DNA of 64,000 nucleotides from Mermis nigrescens. Lineage: Eukaryota > Nematoda > Enoplea > Mermithida > Mermithidae. The notes under the pieces are model-generated. The model saw only the letters and a program-made list of their open reading frames with translations. It made no database searches and was not told where the DNA came from. Below are positions 1 to 11,456 of the stretch, one piece after another (the stretch's first letter is position 1; each line of letters opens with the position of its first letter). The DNA is taken from positions 138,411-202,410 of the forward strand of contig JAVLUZ010000511.1 in assembly GCA_036768485.1 (NCBI GenBank), given 5' to 3'. Position numbers and translations under genes: made by a program.

Positions 1-154
1 TAGGTGTTTCTTTTTTTATTAATTTTTTGAGTATAGTAAACTGATGAGAAACGTCTAAAAGTAACATTCTATTCCTGCAAACAATTTTTTGACCCTTTTT
101 TATCTAAAAGTTTTTGACCCTTTTAATTTTCCTATAATGTATATCGCTGGCAGA

Positions 155-607
155 TAGTGTTTTTTTTGTACAAGGTCCGTTTGTACATGTATAAAGATGG
201 TCCCTAAAAGTCTCTGTACATTTTGTACACACAAATTTTTGGGTACTATAATATGGTGCAGTAGCGATTTTAGTGCGGTAAAAGCAATGTTGTTCGATCT
301 TTGGTAGTGTATTTTAGCTAATTTCTGGGTTTTTCAGGGGAAAAATCATTAATAATCGTCTCAAAACGGCACGAAGCCCCGAAAAATTTGGTATTTTTCC
401 TTTCAAAATGCAATATCTGACATTATAAAGAGATATAGGACACACAATTACTTATTTCTATGCAAAGCGTCGAAAATTTTTGCGAATTTTTAACCTTGTT
501 TGCAGTTTTTGTCTTCCCAAAAATCTTTTGTACATATACAAAGACGGTTTTCAAAAGTCTTTGTATACATCGGGAAAAATCTTAGGCGAAAACAAAAAAA
601 AACACTG
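155..607. mobile_element. family B hAT-like MITE, copy 1 of a tandem pair
   Basis: A 453-bp non-autonomous element. It starts TAGTGTTTTTTTTGTAC and ends AAAACACTG. It is flanked by CTGGCAGA (147-154) and CTGGCAAG (608-615), an 8-bp target duplication with two mismatches. Internally it carries repeated TGTACATGTACAAAG-like words and two degraded copies of the GGCGCGAAGCGCC hairpin. The terminal C/TAGTG and 8-bp duplication point to hAT transposition. The frames here are not genes. Confidence 0.8.
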
Positions 608-615
608 CTGGCAAG

Positions 616-1017
616 CAGTGTTTTTTTGTGTGAGGTCCGTTTGTACATGTACAAAGATGTTCCCCAAAAGTATTTGTATATTTTTTACACACAAATGATA
701 GGGTACTATAATATGGTACAGTAACGATTTCAGTGTGGTAAAAACAAAGTTATTCGACCTTTGGTCGTCTATTTTAGCTAATTTCTGGGTCGCTGGGGGC
801 AAAAATCACTAAGAATCGTCGTAAAACGGCGCGAAGCGCCAACATTTTTTTTCGAAATACAATTACTGATTTCGGCGCGAAGCGTCGAAAATTTTTGCGA
901 ATTTCAGACCTTTTTTGCAATTTTTGTCTTCCTGAAAATCCTCGTACATGTACAATGACGGTCCTGAAATGTCTTTGTACATCGAGAAAAATCTTTGCCG
1001 AATACAAAAAAACCGTG
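616..1017. mobile_element. family B hAT-like MITE, copy 2 of a tandem pair
   Basis: A second B copy starting CAGTGTTTTTTTG and ending with a degraded AAACCGTG. It is bounded by exact CTGGCAAG on both sides (608-615 and 1018-1025), and the left duplication is shared with copy 1. The two copies therefore abut with one target copy between them. Confidence 0.82.
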
Positions 1018-1025
1018 CTGGCAAG

Positions 1026-2145
1026 GTTAGTCAGGCGTCGTTTTTAGAGGGCGAAATTTACAACCGACTAATAAATAGTTGGCTGGGCATAGTGGAGCAA
1101 AATTTTTATTGTGATTTATGCCGTGCCAGGTAGCACATTTTATGTACATATGTAATGTAAGTTCTTTTGACAAAAGGAGCGAAAAAATGGACAGAAAAAA
1201 TGAAGAAATGAAAAAATTAAGCAAAATCAAAGTAAGGTTTGAAGCGTGCTGTTAGTAAAAGGAATGCAAAATGAGGCGAGAAAAAGTACGAATCCTACAT
1301 AGAAAGATTCACTCGTATATTACGTCGGATACATTACCGTGGTTGCGAGATGCAAAAGTGTTTATATAAAATGCAGTGAGATTTGGAGGGTCGAATACAG
1401 AAAAAAGAAAGAAACAGTAATCACTGGTCAGTGACACACCCACTGAGTACATATAGAACGCGTTATACAAATAGGGGAGGTCATCGGGAGGAGCTAGGTT
1501 GATAAGTTTGTGCTAAATTTAGCTACAAAATTTCATCGAGTATACGTTAGATTTAGTAGCAATTTCAATCTAAAGAAGCTTGGACATTTTTCCACATAGA
1601 ATATTAAAAATTCTTAAAAAATTGCATAACTGTTGTACATATGCAGTTCTCATCATTGATATCTGAAAATTTTTCGACAGCGCTTTGTTGCACATCGATA
1701 CGTCGTACTTCCTGAAGTTCGTTTTTGCCCGATTGTCTAACCCTTAGGGATTGCTTGTACCTTTTTCTCCTTTGTCCATAAAATAAGAAATTCGTTCGCT
1801 GAGCATGTCATTTTTAATTGAAACTATCAGAGTGATATGGTTCTCGTAATCGTACTTTTAAAACTCACCGCTGTGAGTTAAGCTGCAAGTTGTCGTAGAA
1901 AGAAGGAGTAGTTTACAGTAGAAATGCAATCTTAAATAATGGTCCATTTGTTTGAAAATATTTAAGGGCACGGGAGTGGGAATATGCACATACATAACAC
2001 AATCTTGTTTGCAGTATATATTTTTATATTTTGTTATATGTTTTAAATTTTTTTAATCTTTTTTATATTGACAATGTTTCGTGATTACAAGTCGAAATTT
2101 TGAGCAACTTGGCCATCACTTCAAATGATTAATGTTCGTTTTTAG
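1026..2145. other. intron sequence of the RalGEF gene, no gene seen
   Basis: An AT-rich stretch between the tandem B pair and the first recognisable RalGEF exon. No coding similarity, tRNA-like fold or repeat family was recognised. It is most simply intron, ending in the acceptor tttttag at 2145. Confidence 0.5.
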
Positions 2146-2254
2146 CTCGAAAACAACGACAAAACACGAAAATTGATTGAAAAAGCATTACAGAAGCATC
2201 AAATAAACGATAAACCCGACCATTTCGAAATCGTTCAATTGTTGCCAGAAAATG
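2146..2254 (+). CDS. RalGDS/Rgl-type Ral guanine-nucleotide exchange factor, penultimate coding exon (partial gene)
   Basis: The exon lies between acceptor tttag and donor gtaagt. It reads in frame as 36 codons containing NDKTRKLIEKALQKH and FEIVQLLPEN, the first half of a Ras-association (ubiquitin-like) domain as found at the C terminus of RalGDS, Rgl and Rlf proteins. In this family that domain binds GTP-loaded Ras or Rap, while the upstream CDC25-type catalytic domain, outside this window, activates Ral GTPases at membranes. The exon ends in phase 1, and its last G joins the AA that opens the exon at 5165. The family was recognised by eye from the residue pattern; the residues fit the RA fold well but no alignment was run. 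Confidence 0.8.
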
Positions 2255-2452
2255 GTAAGTTGACCCATGTTGCAACGCACATATGTTTACTCTTTAGAAA
2301 ATGATGATCTGACGAAGACGTTATTTTTTCAAAAATACATTTCTCAAATAAAATGTGCATCAAATTTTCAGCAAAGCATCAATTATTAAGTTAATTTCGT
2401 TGTCTACATTTGTAAAAGTCTCCATTTCTATCATTAAAGGTAAAATGCTACC

Positions 2453-3041
2453 AGGCGCGGATTTAAGGGTGGCGGGGGTGTGGCCGCCCCCTCCATTGGC
2501 CAAAAATATTTGGCGAGATAAAGAATGGATATGCAATTTGCAATGATTTTTGGCCGTCAGTGACCATAATTTCTCAAATTTTTCCGACGCTACGCGCCGT
2601 ATGATATCTATTAATGACATTTATTAACTTTCTTGGCGACCTGGAAGCCATTTTCTGTTCTATTTTTGCATAGTTTTCTTCTATTTTCAATTGAAAATTT
2701 CGATATTTCGCATCAAATGCTATAAAAACAGGAAATCAAGCAGTATATCATGCTTCTAGACGTCTATCCGCCTTAATTTCACAAATTTTTCTTCGCTTCG
2801 CGCCAGATTTTTGTAAAAGTCAAAGAAATTTAATGATTTTTTCGCACAAAGTTGTCGAAAATTTTAAAATTTTTGAAAAAAATTTTGTGTCAAAAGTGAT
2901 TTTATGTAAGAGTATACAATGTAAAACACCGAAAAACATCATTCCGCGCGTTAAGGGCAAATTTTTCGGACCTTATTTTTGACTGTTTCTGGAAAAGTTG
3001 GGATACCGCCCCCCATTGGAAAATCCTATATCCGCCACTGG
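2453..3041. mobile_element. family C hAT-like MITE
   Basis: A 589-bp element in the RalGEF intron between exact 8-bp duplications ATGCTACC (2445-2452 and 3042-3049). The ends are AGGCGCGGATTTA and TATCCGCCACTGG. It contains two copies of the GC hairpin word, cgacgctacgcgccg near 2588 and gcttcgcgcc near 2795. It has no coding capacity. Confidence 0.85.
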
Positions 3042-3479
3042 ATGCTACCTATATGTATGTTCTTTATTATTTATGTCATCTTACGCTATATGTATTTTAC
3101 GTTTATTTTTTAAAATATCTTTTGTTGTTTCCTTTTTGTTCTCCATTTTTTATTCTTTGAATTGTCATGATATCCTTCCAATGGTTTGAGAAAGAAACAT
3201 TTATTACTATTTTTTGTTTTAAAAAGATGGTTACGTGTAAAAACACTGTTTTTTGACGTTCTGGTCGATGCTCGTTATTTGTAGAACATATAAACATAGA
3301 AAGATTTTAGAAATTAGAGTATTTTGAATAGACTATGCATTGACAAAAAATGAGTACCTGACGCGAAGCGCCGAAAATTTGACACGTCTAAGCCGAAAAT
3401 TGGCTAAAAATGCCTAAGACAGGGCACTTTCTACTATTTTTTAGGAATATTGGAAAGTGTGGTTGTCGGAGACATTGTG

Positions 3480-3652
3480 TTGGGCTTCTAAGCGTACCTG
3501 GGGGTGAAGGGGGGGTTTGGGGGTATGCACCCCTTCCCCGAGAAACCAAAATACCCCCCCAGATTTCAATTTTAGAAAATTTTTTCGTTTTTTCCGCAAT
3601 TTTTTGATGCCAATGGTGCACCCCCTAGAACTTTGGTGCCGCCACCTATGCT
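3480..3652. mobile_element. family A MITE, internally deleted
   Basis: It matches the left part of family A (gtttgggggtatgcacccc, then gatgccaatgg) and jumps directly to the right end (ctagaactttggtgccgcc, acctatg). About 90 bp of the middle is missing. No target duplication was identified. Confidence 0.6.
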
Positions 3653-3727
3653 TATAAGCCTTTATATGGATCTAAACCCTCCCACCCAAAGCCCAAGAAC
3701 AAGTGTACTAATATACATATATCCATC

Positions 3728-3939
3728 ATATATACATGTAACGGCTCGAAACTTTCAGTGTGGGGGTTCCCTGCCATTTTTAAAGTGGTACATGGCCTCC
3801 AACTTTTAACCAAAAAACAGTCAAAAAACCTAAAAACGGCTAAGAATCGCAGTTTTTTTCAAAAATGAGAGGGCTGCCTTTGAAATGGGAGAACGACCAA
3901 CATTGGTTGAGGGCGCCCCATTCCTCTGTTACATGTATG
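3728..3939. mobile_element. family E hAT-like MITE
   Basis: A short element with inverted ends: ACATGTAACGGCTCGAAA at the left and TGTTACATGTATG at the right. It is flanked by TATCCATC (3720-3727) and TATCTATC (3940-3947), a 7/8 match. The inside is G/C-run rich with no coding sequence. Confidence 0.65.
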
Positions 3940-3992
3940 TATCTATCCGTGAGTAAAGATAAGTACAAAGTAGGTACTTAGTATGTAGTACG

Positions 3993-4480
3993 CACACATG
4001 GGCGTGGTGGGGTTTTGGGGGGGGTATGCATCCCCCAGAAGTTGAAATACTCCCCAGAAATCAAAATATCCCCCATAATTCAAATTTTGAAATTTTTTTG
4101 CTTTTTTAGCGATTTTTTGATGCCATTGGATAGTGCTTGATGAGAAACGTCGAAAAATGGTGTTTTTTCGCCATACGACCACTTTTTAGGACCATTTTTT
4201 GACCTCTGAAAAATTTTTCACCCCCCCTTCCCGAACTTTGGGGGGGTGCAAGATTTTTTTGAAGGTTAAAAAATGGTCTTAAAAATGGTGGTATGGCGAT
4301 AAAAACACCATTTGTCGACGTTTCTCATCAAGCACTATCCATTGGCATCAAAAAATTGCGAAAAAACGAAAAAATTTTCAAAAATCGAATTCTGGGGGGG
4401 TGTTTGATTTCTGGGGTATTTTGGTTTCTGGGGGTGCATACTCCCAAACCCCCCACGTTCAGGTGTGCTGCCGACCTATG
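3993..4480. mobile_element. composite of two opposed family A MITEs
   Basis: An A copy runs left to right to about 4247 (ending gaactttgg). A second A sequence then runs in the opposite direction from gggtgcaag to CAGGTGTG, followed by the last 14 bases of the first copy (CTGCCGACCTATG). The whole unit is flanked by GTAGTACG (3985-3992) and GTAGTATG (4481-4488), a 7/8 duplication. This fits one A element inserted into another near its right end, or a palindromic dimer that moved as one unit. Confidence 0.7.
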
Positions 4481-4584
4481 GTAGTATGTACTGACATGGT
4501 GTTCAAATCATTTGAAGGCTAATGCATTCTTCCAATTTTTAAGATTTTAAGCCTTTTATCGTAATTGCATTGAAGTACTGCAAT

Positions 4585-4821
4585 CAGACATGTGACGGGG
4601 ATGGGGATACCTCACCCAAAGTTGGCTGTCCCCTCATCCCCTCAAGACCAGAAAATTTTACACCCACCCCCCAATTTTTAGAAAAAATGGAATTTCTTTG
4701 GCTATTTTAGGTGTTTTTTTGCCATTCTTGGCCGAAAATTGGAGGTCATTTACCCCTCCCCCGCCCGCCCCTGAAAATGGCCGGGGACCTTCTCCCAAAA
4801 GTTTGAACCGTTACATGTATG
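4585..4821. mobile_element. family E hAT-like MITE
   Basis: A 237-bp element with inverted ends CAGACATGTGACGG and CCGTTACATGTATG. It is flanked by an exact 8-bp duplication ACTGCAAT (4577-4584 and 4822-4829). This copy defines the family E ends. Confidence 0.82.
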
Positions 4822-5164
4822 ACTGCAATCGATATTTTGCTCCTATCCTTAATTAGGTAAAAAGTAAATTTCGGAGTTATTGCTGTGATCTTCGGTCATC
4901 GTGTACAGTTTTTCCAGTTTACTATGTACGATTTTTGAACTTTTTAGTCCTTTGCAATCGTTTCGATCGTAATCAGTACCTAATTATTTATGTATTTCAT
5001 TGTGAGTAATGTTTTTGTGGAGAATGGTGAATTTTTGTTTTTTTCTCAATTTGCCAATCAATTTTTACGTCCTAAAAAATTTTTGCGTGGAAGTTATTCC
5101 TTTAAACTGATCATAAACTCTTGGTCTTTTACAACTTGTTACTCCGTACTACTTTTTCTCACAG

Positions 5165-5346
5165 AAGAATTCGTGTTGCCCGACCGAGCCAACGCGTTCT
5201 ACGCCATCAACAAAGACGCAGGCTTCTATTTTATGCTCAGGAAAAAAATCGACGGCGACCAGAACTTTATTTCAAATTTGACGCCGGAAAAACGGAGTGG
5301 CAAAATAAATGGCTCGTTGCTGAGGTGGAGCAGTGATTTACTATGA
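5165..5346 (+). CDS. RalGDS/Rgl-type Ral exchange factor, last coding exon
   Basis: The exon starts after acceptor ctcacag and ends at TGA 5344-5346. Joined to the exon at 2146-2254 in phase 1 it reads EEFVLPDRANAFYAINKDAG then FYFMLRKK, the second half of the Ras-association domain (the LPD-x-AN-x-FYA-x-N pattern is typical of RalGDS-family proteins). About 35 poorly conserved residues follow, rich in K, S and R. The intron between the two exons is 2.9 kb and holds C, A and E elements. Nothing in the sequence suggests a defect. The exon also lies inside a longer open frame starting at 4990, which is intron read-through. Confidence 0.85.
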
Positions 5347-6820
5347 TAAAACGTACGTCCATTCTCATTTTTCGACGATTGGCAATTCATTTTGCGGAAA
5401 TTTCTCGCGACGTGAGACATTTTCGTTGAGATTGCTCAAAATCCATAATTTTTGCTCCTAAAATTATAATTTTTATTTGAATTTTCTCTTTACCTCTCTG
5501 ATTATTCTTTAATTCAGGAATATGTACAATAACCTACTATGTCCGACCCGGTGGTTCATATGTATGTATGTATGCATACATGCAAATATGGTACCATACA
5601 TGATCGTGGGGGTGGGAGGGGGTGTTGGAGGGTTTTAACCTCCAGACATTTTTCTGCCCCCCCAGAATTCGCGATTTCCCTCAAAATTTCAAAAAAATTC
5701 GTAGAAAAGGTGCTGTTTTAAGCGTTTTTAGCTATCTGATTGCTCAAAAGTCAAATTTTCGACGCTTCAACCCATTTTTGGACTATGTTTTGTTTAATTT
5801 GATGGAATTTTCCTTATATTTATCTGAAATTTTTAAGATAGAGCATTGTCAGAAATGCCGAAAAATGATGTTTTTGACGCGTTTCTGCCTTTTTTGAGCT
5901 CAAAAGGGCAATTATTTAACCCCCTATTATTCCCTTGCTGTGCAATGTCCGAAAGGTACTCAACTCGTTTGCATGTTTTGCATCTGCTCCGTTTTATCCT
6001 ATTAACGTATTTGAGAAGAGCGTTCTAATCTGTTTTCTAAAACTGTATTTTTCTACCTTTAGTAATGCAATGCACACCGTACTTTAGTCAATTTATGTAT
6101 CTCTGACAATAAAAAATACAAAAAATACCGTTTTCAAGTAAAATTTACTACTTTTTTTGATGACAAGTTCGAAAAATTTTGTCATAGTTATCATCTGAAA
6201 GTCAATTTCGAGCTTTCGCCAGAGTAAACATTTCAAGTTTTCACATCCTTCAAATCTATATATTTTGGAGTTTAAGAAGGCAAACAACATCTTAAATCAA
6301 GTTACTAAATTGGTGCGAAGCACTAACATATTTTGGCTGATCTCCAACTTTGTAAGCTAAATTCCGGATCTGTTAGGTGCGGAAAAATGTTGACGTTTCG
6401 TCGTTTTAAGCTTGATTTCGGGCTCTTTGTCCCCTAAAAAGCTTTATATAAGTATTTACATGTAAATATGTACAGCGACAGTCCTGGAGTTTCTTCGAAC
6501 AGTCAGATACATCTATACTATTCAAAAAACAATTTGCAGAAAATTGCTAACCGAAGAATAGCTCGCTAAACTAGTAAGACATTTTTCGGCTAAGAAAATA
6601 ACAGTCGCAATAAAATTTGCATAAACATATCTAAATTTAATACTGCATCTAAAACTTGCCTACTCACGCTCTAGAAATGTGTTGTTTGTTTGCCTTTAGA
6701 CGCTATAAATACGTACAATATGCTAATTTTATGTATACTCTAAGCTAAGTCAGACTAAAATGAATAAATGATTATTAAAATAGTTTAGGATGATAGAAAA
6801 CAAAATGTTTCACATTATGG
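5347..6820 (+). other. probable 3' UTR and downstream flank of the RalGEF gene
   Basis: There is no coding sequence here. Candidate polyadenylation signals AATAAA lie at 6108-6113 and 6763-6768; which is used cannot be told. A family F repeat sits within the stretch. The rest is AT-rich with nothing recognised. Confidence 0.4.
5595..5940. mobile_element. family F repeat
   Basis: It starts CATACATGATCGTGGGGG and ends CCCTTGCTG. It shares with other F copies the stretch 'gctcaaa...caaattttcgacgctt', the middle 'gtcagaaatgccgaaaaatg' and 'gacgcgt'. No clear duplication was found at the ends. F probably belongs to the same broad class as A, C and G. Confidence 0.55.
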
Positions 6821-7585
6821 CAAGGGCCGATTTAGGAGAGGGGTGGGGGCGGCCACCATAGAATGGTGGCACCAAAATTCTGGGTGGGTGCAAGATTTTT
6901 CAAAGGTCAAAAAATGCCTTAAAATGATGGTATGGCGGAAAAAACATCATTTTTTAACGTTTCTCATCGAGCACTATCCATTGGCATCAAAAAATTGCGA
7001 AAAAATTTTTACAAATTGAATTCTAGGGGGTATTTCGGTTTCTGGGGGGTAATTGGAGGAGGGGTGTTTTGGTTTCTCGGGGGGGGGGACTGCATACCCC
7101 CTTAACCCCCACGCTCAGGTGTAGCGGCCGCCCCTGTCGTCAAAAAATAAATTGGTGCAATAGAGAATGATGTGTATTTTTTGATGCTTTTAGCCATGTT
7201 TTATCATGATTTTCCAGAGTTTTCCGGCGCTTCGCGCCGGGCAGTTCATATTAATGATATTTACTGGCGTTCTTAGCTCTCTGAAATTATATCTTTACGT
7301 CAGAAGAGTAGTTTAAGTACAGAACAACGATTTTTTAGTTCTTAAAATGATTTCTTGAATATTTTTCGACGCTTTGTGCCGACTTTTGAATTAATTTTTC
7401 TCGTATTTTTGCGGAAAACTTTTGAAATTTTTTAACTTTCTTCGAATTACAAATGATTTTTTCTATCGAAAGATGGCAAAAAACGCTACTTTAAGCGAAA
7501 TGAACGGATTTTTCGACAATTTTGGACACTATTAGGAAAATTTGGGGTCCCGCTCCCTGTCAAAAAAATCCTGGATGCGCCACTG
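6821..7585. mobile_element. family C MITE carrying an A insertion
   Basis: The ends are CAAGGGCCGATTTAGG and GATGCGCCACTG, flanked by an exact 8-bp duplication CATTATGG (6813-6820 and 7586-7593). A family A copy sits at 6857-7123; removing it leaves a C element of about 490 bp. Two GC hairpin words are present (ccggcgcttcgcgccgg near 7226 and cgacgctttgtgccg near 7368). Confidence 0.85.
6857..7123. mobile_element. family A MITE nested in family C
   Basis: The right end leads (CATAGAATGGTGGCACC) and the left end trails (CACGCTCAGGTGTA). It is flanked by GCGGCCAC (6849-6856) and GCGGCCGC (7124-7131), 7/8 matching. It shows the diagnostic A core: 'acgtttctcatcgagcac' and 'tatccattggcatcaaaa'. 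Confidence 0.82.
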
Positions 7586-7778
7586 CATTATGGTATACAA
7601 TTTAGACCGAGATAGCGAGCGTGCGACACTAAATTACGATTCAATGTGTTCGGCGAGCAAGTTTTCGGACACGCAAAAAACCATGGCTGCCTTAAGGCCT
7701 CTACATACATATCTGTACACATTTGATCGCAAGAACGGAATGCTAGGTAACTCTTATGCGCATAATCTGGGCTATTCT

Positions 7779-7955
7779 CAGGCACGTAGCTCTGGGGGAA
7801 TGGGGGGTCCGATACGAACCCCCTCCCCAGATTCAGAAAAATTGGAAAATTAGGACTTCTTAAACGTTATTTTGTGCTATTTTTGCCCTTTTTGGGCTTA
7901 ATCCCTCAAAATTGGTGTTGGTCTCCCCAAAATGGGACGGCCAGCTACGTGCCTG
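7779..7955. mobile_element. family H hAT-like MITE
   Basis: A 177-bp element with near-identical inverted ends, CAGGCACGTAGCTCTGG and CCAGCTACGTGCCTG, and an exact 8-bp duplication GCTATTCT (7771-7778 and 7956-7963). It is C/G-run rich internally and has no coding capacity. Confidence 0.87.
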
Positions 7956-8420
7956 GCTATTCTGCGTTCACTTACATATGTGATATATTCAGTTGCTTAA
8001 TTGACTGTATCGTTTTGCGTACATGTGTTAAATGCCCGGAAGGGCTATTTTTAGCGGCCAAACCTACAGTGCGTTAGATAACTGTGTTTTGTTTTTTAAA
8101 TATTTTTTTGAATTTGTCGCACTCATTTTTACATAGCTAAATTTGATTGTAATCATTGCGCGTGCCACATATTTGTAAATATGTATGTAAATATCGTCAG
8201 AGTGTCATCGACGTCGCCCTCTTCTCTGTTTCTATCATCCACCGAATTTCTGATCGAAATTTGCCCTTCAACCTCTTTCGATTTCAGTCTAGAATCTTAC
8301 TCCTTTACGTTTGGGCTTGAGAATTTTTTCTGCTTAATGTAGAACAAAAACCTTAGCTATTTTTTTTTCTCTCTCTCTCTCCCATAAATCGCAGCGACGG
8401 ACGACTCTCTGATTTCTAGC

Positions 8421-9411
8421 CAGGCCTATATTCAGGATTTCATTTCGGGGGGGGGGGGTGTGAGCAAAATTTTTAATGTCTAATCGCTTCCCAAGCATGT
8501 ATGTACATACATAGCTCTATACAAAGGAATACAAAGGTTTTCAGAAATCGAATGATTTTTTGTTTATATTCAAACGGTATGCTTTCATATTCTTGGCGCG
8601 CCTCACGGTTTTTTTTTGTATTTGGCAAAAATTTTTCCCGATATACAAAGACTTGGGGACCGTCTTTGTACATGTACAAAGATTTTTGGGATGACAAAAA
8701 CTGCAGAAAAGGTTTGAAATTCGCTAAAATTTTTGGCGCTTCGCACCGAAATGAGTAATCGTGTGTTTTAAATATCTTTTTAATGTTAGAAATTGCATTT
8801 TGAAAGGAAAAATGTCAATTTTTCGGCGCTTCACGCCGTTTTGAGACAATTAGTAGTGATTTTTGCCCTCAGAAATCCATAAATTAGCCCAAATACACTA
8901 TTAAAGGTCGAACAAGTCTGGTTTTGCAACTCTAAAATCGCTACTGTACCATATTATAGTACCCAAAAATTTGTGTGTACAAAATGTACAAAGACTTTAG
9001 GGACCATCTTTGTACATGTACAAACGAACCTTGTACAAAAAAAAAACACTAGCGCGCCTATCATTTACACTAGCTTAATAACTTTGTTATTCGGCCTAAG
9101 CTTGATTCTGAGCAATTCCGAAATTTTTATCTTTTCACTTATTTTCGAGGCTGTACGGGATGGACAGTGCGCTTACTACGCAGGATATTTCCGACTTATA
9201 CACATACATATGTACGATACGATGTCTAATTCATATTTGGAGCACCGAAAAATGTTGGGCTTGCTATTGCTTAATAATGTTCTAAAAACCTGATTCGGTT
9301 TCCCTTTTAATAAGTCTGAAAATTTCTTTTCTCTACTGAACCCTTGTGAAAAAATTTCATTTCGGGATGGGGTGGTCTCTCTGTCCCTGGATATGGCCCT
9401 GGCTACATGGG
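8421..9411. mobile_element. possible family G element interrupted by B
   Basis: CAGGCCTATATTCAGGATTT at 8421 followed by a G-run matches the left end of family G. GGATATGGCCCTG near 9400 matches its right end. A complete B copy lies between. No duplication pairs the two ends, so they may belong to different copies. Confidence 0.35.
8604..9051. mobile_element. family B hAT-like MITE
   Basis: A 448-bp copy in the opposite orientation to the pair at 155-1017. The ends are CACGGTTTTTTTTTG and AAAAAACACTA, with an exact 8-bp duplication GCGCGCCT (8596-8603 and 9052-9059). It carries two hairpin words (gcgcttcgcaccg near 8738, cggcgcttcacgccg near 8823). Confidence 0.88.
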
Positions 9412-10149
9412 TGCCGATTGTGCATAAATACGGTGATATCTGCACTTAGGTACTGATGCAAGAATTCGTGTTAGGCAGATTGGTACATACTTCACTCATT
9501 TTTGTAGTAGGTAGGTAGATTTCATTATGGATAGGTACCTACGTACGTATATTTATTGTCGTTTGTATGAATTTGATTTTTTTCCTCCTACGAAATTTCG
9601 CCTAGTCTTTGGTAGACAATTACTCTATTTGTCTCCTTTCATTTGAATAAATAGCGTACACATATATTCAGTTCGTTTGTTTATTTCAAAAATAGACCGT
9701 CATTCCAGCTCTGCAAGTTTTCTTTAAAATATTAGTATGGCCAACCAAGCTAATCTTTCCAGTGATTTATCGACCTAAAGAAAAGTACCTAATACTCTGT
9801 TTTTCTCTGGGCATGATCTTAAAAAATATTCACCGACAACAAGACAGCAAGCTGACAGATTGCGCTAAATGCATTGATATCATGTATTAATTACCATGAG
9901 CTGTCGGCTTACTGTACCTGAAATTTCTTAAAATTTATGTCCTATTTTATGTAAAATAGGCTGCTCACGTATTATTTGCTACGGCTGCAAATCATTAACT
10001 TTAAATGATAGGTAAATACGCGCTTAAGTTTATGAAATGATGCAAATTTCGGAATTGGAGAATAAGTCCCAAAATTGGACAGCGAAAAATCGACGCTTTA
10101 TTTAGATTTGAGCGATCTATGTACTACGTATAATGCAAGTGAGGAGAAC
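9412..10149. other. no gene seen
   Basis: AT-rich sequence. The part near 9840-9960 resembles the small inverted-repeat element at 10988-11152 (shared 'gacagattgcgc/gacagattacg' and 'cttaaaatttatg'), suggesting an older copy. Nothing else was recognised. Confidence 0.35.
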
Positions 10150-10388
10150 ATACTTACACAGCAGCCAAATTCTGGAGGGAGTGCAGGATCTTTCAAAGGT
10201 GAAAAAATGTTCTATGGCGAAAAAACACAATTTTCAGCGTTTCTAGTCGAGTACTATCCATTGGCATCAAAAATTGGCGAAAACGAAAAAATTTCAAAAA
10301 TTTCATTCTGGGGGGTGCCGGCGTTTGGGAGGGGGAGGGTTGTAGAAGAGGTGCATACCCCCAAACCTCCTTCCCACGCCCATGTGTG
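10150..10388. mobile_element. family A MITE, diverged
   Basis: It contains the A core in reverse order (gtgcaggatctttcaaaggt, then tatccattggcatcaaaa, ending CACGCCCATGTGTGG). The open frame spanning 10075-10608 is built on this repeat and is not treated as a gene. Confidence 0.6.
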
Positions 10389-10987
10389 GATGAGAAACCT
10401 TACGCGCTCATCGATCTCTGAAGTAGTACATATTTGCGAGTGGCTCTCTTCTTTTTGCACTCGGACTCGTAGGTATAATGCTACACTTCTAAAAAGTAAC
10501 GCAAATTCTTTAAATCGTTGCGCATTGGTGTGGTGCGGGTTCCATTCCGTTTCACAGACGCTGGCCAGTGACGGCCGACAGCATTCAAGGTGCCCAGTAG
10601 AGCTCTAACACTAACACACATACGCATGTACAAATGACCAACTCGTTTTTGATACACCTTGTTCTACTAGAAATCTTGTTTGTTGCCCAAGAATGCGCTT
10701 GTATATAAAAATGCGGCTATATCAAATGCAGTCATAAAATGCGGTTACAAGAAAGAATGCGCTTATAGGTATAGGTTAGAGTCTCTTCCATTTACTTGTG
10801 AGCTATTAAAATGTGTTTATACACATAATTAGGTTGTAAAAGTGCCAAGCGGTTTATAAACGTGATGCAGAGAATGTTGCGTTCTAAAATTTTAGAATCG
10901 TTAGCTGAAAGCCGCGGTCTTCCGTAAAAAAACTGTAGGTAGCAACATTTCTTAAATAATAACCCAAAGTCTAATTGTGCATTTATG

Positions 10988-11152
10988 TATAGTCTATTTC
11001 ACAGGATTTCGTTCATAAATTTTAAAAAGATCTCCGGCAATAGACAGATTACGATTATAGCATTGATCTAATATATAATTATCGTAACCCTCGGCTTAAT
11101 ACTGATAAAAATTCTTAAAATTTATGCACGAAGCTAAGTTGAACAGACTATA
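10988..11152. mobile_element. small inverted-repeat element (TATAGTCT family)
   Basis: TATAGTCTATTTCAC at the left and GAACAGACTATA at the right are imperfect inverted repeats about 165 bp apart. The same terminal word bounds an element at 60796-61024 and occurs alone near 40600 and 63690. The superfamily is uncertain; TA at both ends would suit a TA-targeting element. Confidence 0.45.
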
Positions 11153-11309
11153 AGTGTTGTGAAATGGGAAGCTGATATTTTGTTTTAAAGCAGTATGTGA
11201 TGCTGTTTGGAGGCAGGATACAATGGCTGGGCATATTCCTTATCTTTGAGTTTACTGTAATTTAAAACAACTAAATGAAGATCAATTTCAAGTACCTATG
11301 TAGGCAGGG

Positions 11310-11456
11310 TTGCCAACCGTGGGGTTTTACCTCAAATTTTGAGGTTTTATTTTACGTTTGAGGTTTTTTTGAGGTTTTTATTATTTGGGGTTTTTGTTGA
11401 GGTTTTTGAAAATTTTTGAGGTTTTTTTGGGGTTTTGGTGAAAATTCGAGGTTTTC
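11310..11456. repeat. GAGGTTTT-reiterated left end of a hAT-like element
   Basis: It begins CAGGGTTGCCAACC, a typical hAT terminus, followed by about ten loosely spaced GAGGTTTT/GGGGTTTT words. No matching right end is nearby. A right end of the same type is at 22320-22409. Confidence 0.55.

Noticed and set aside
4990..5346. 118-codon frame as a complete small gene
   Set aside because: Only the part from 5165 matches the RalGEF; there is a clear acceptor at 5164 and a phase-matched upstream exon.
10075..10608. 177-codon open frame as a gene
   Set aside because: Its middle third is a family A element, and the rest has no recognised similarity.
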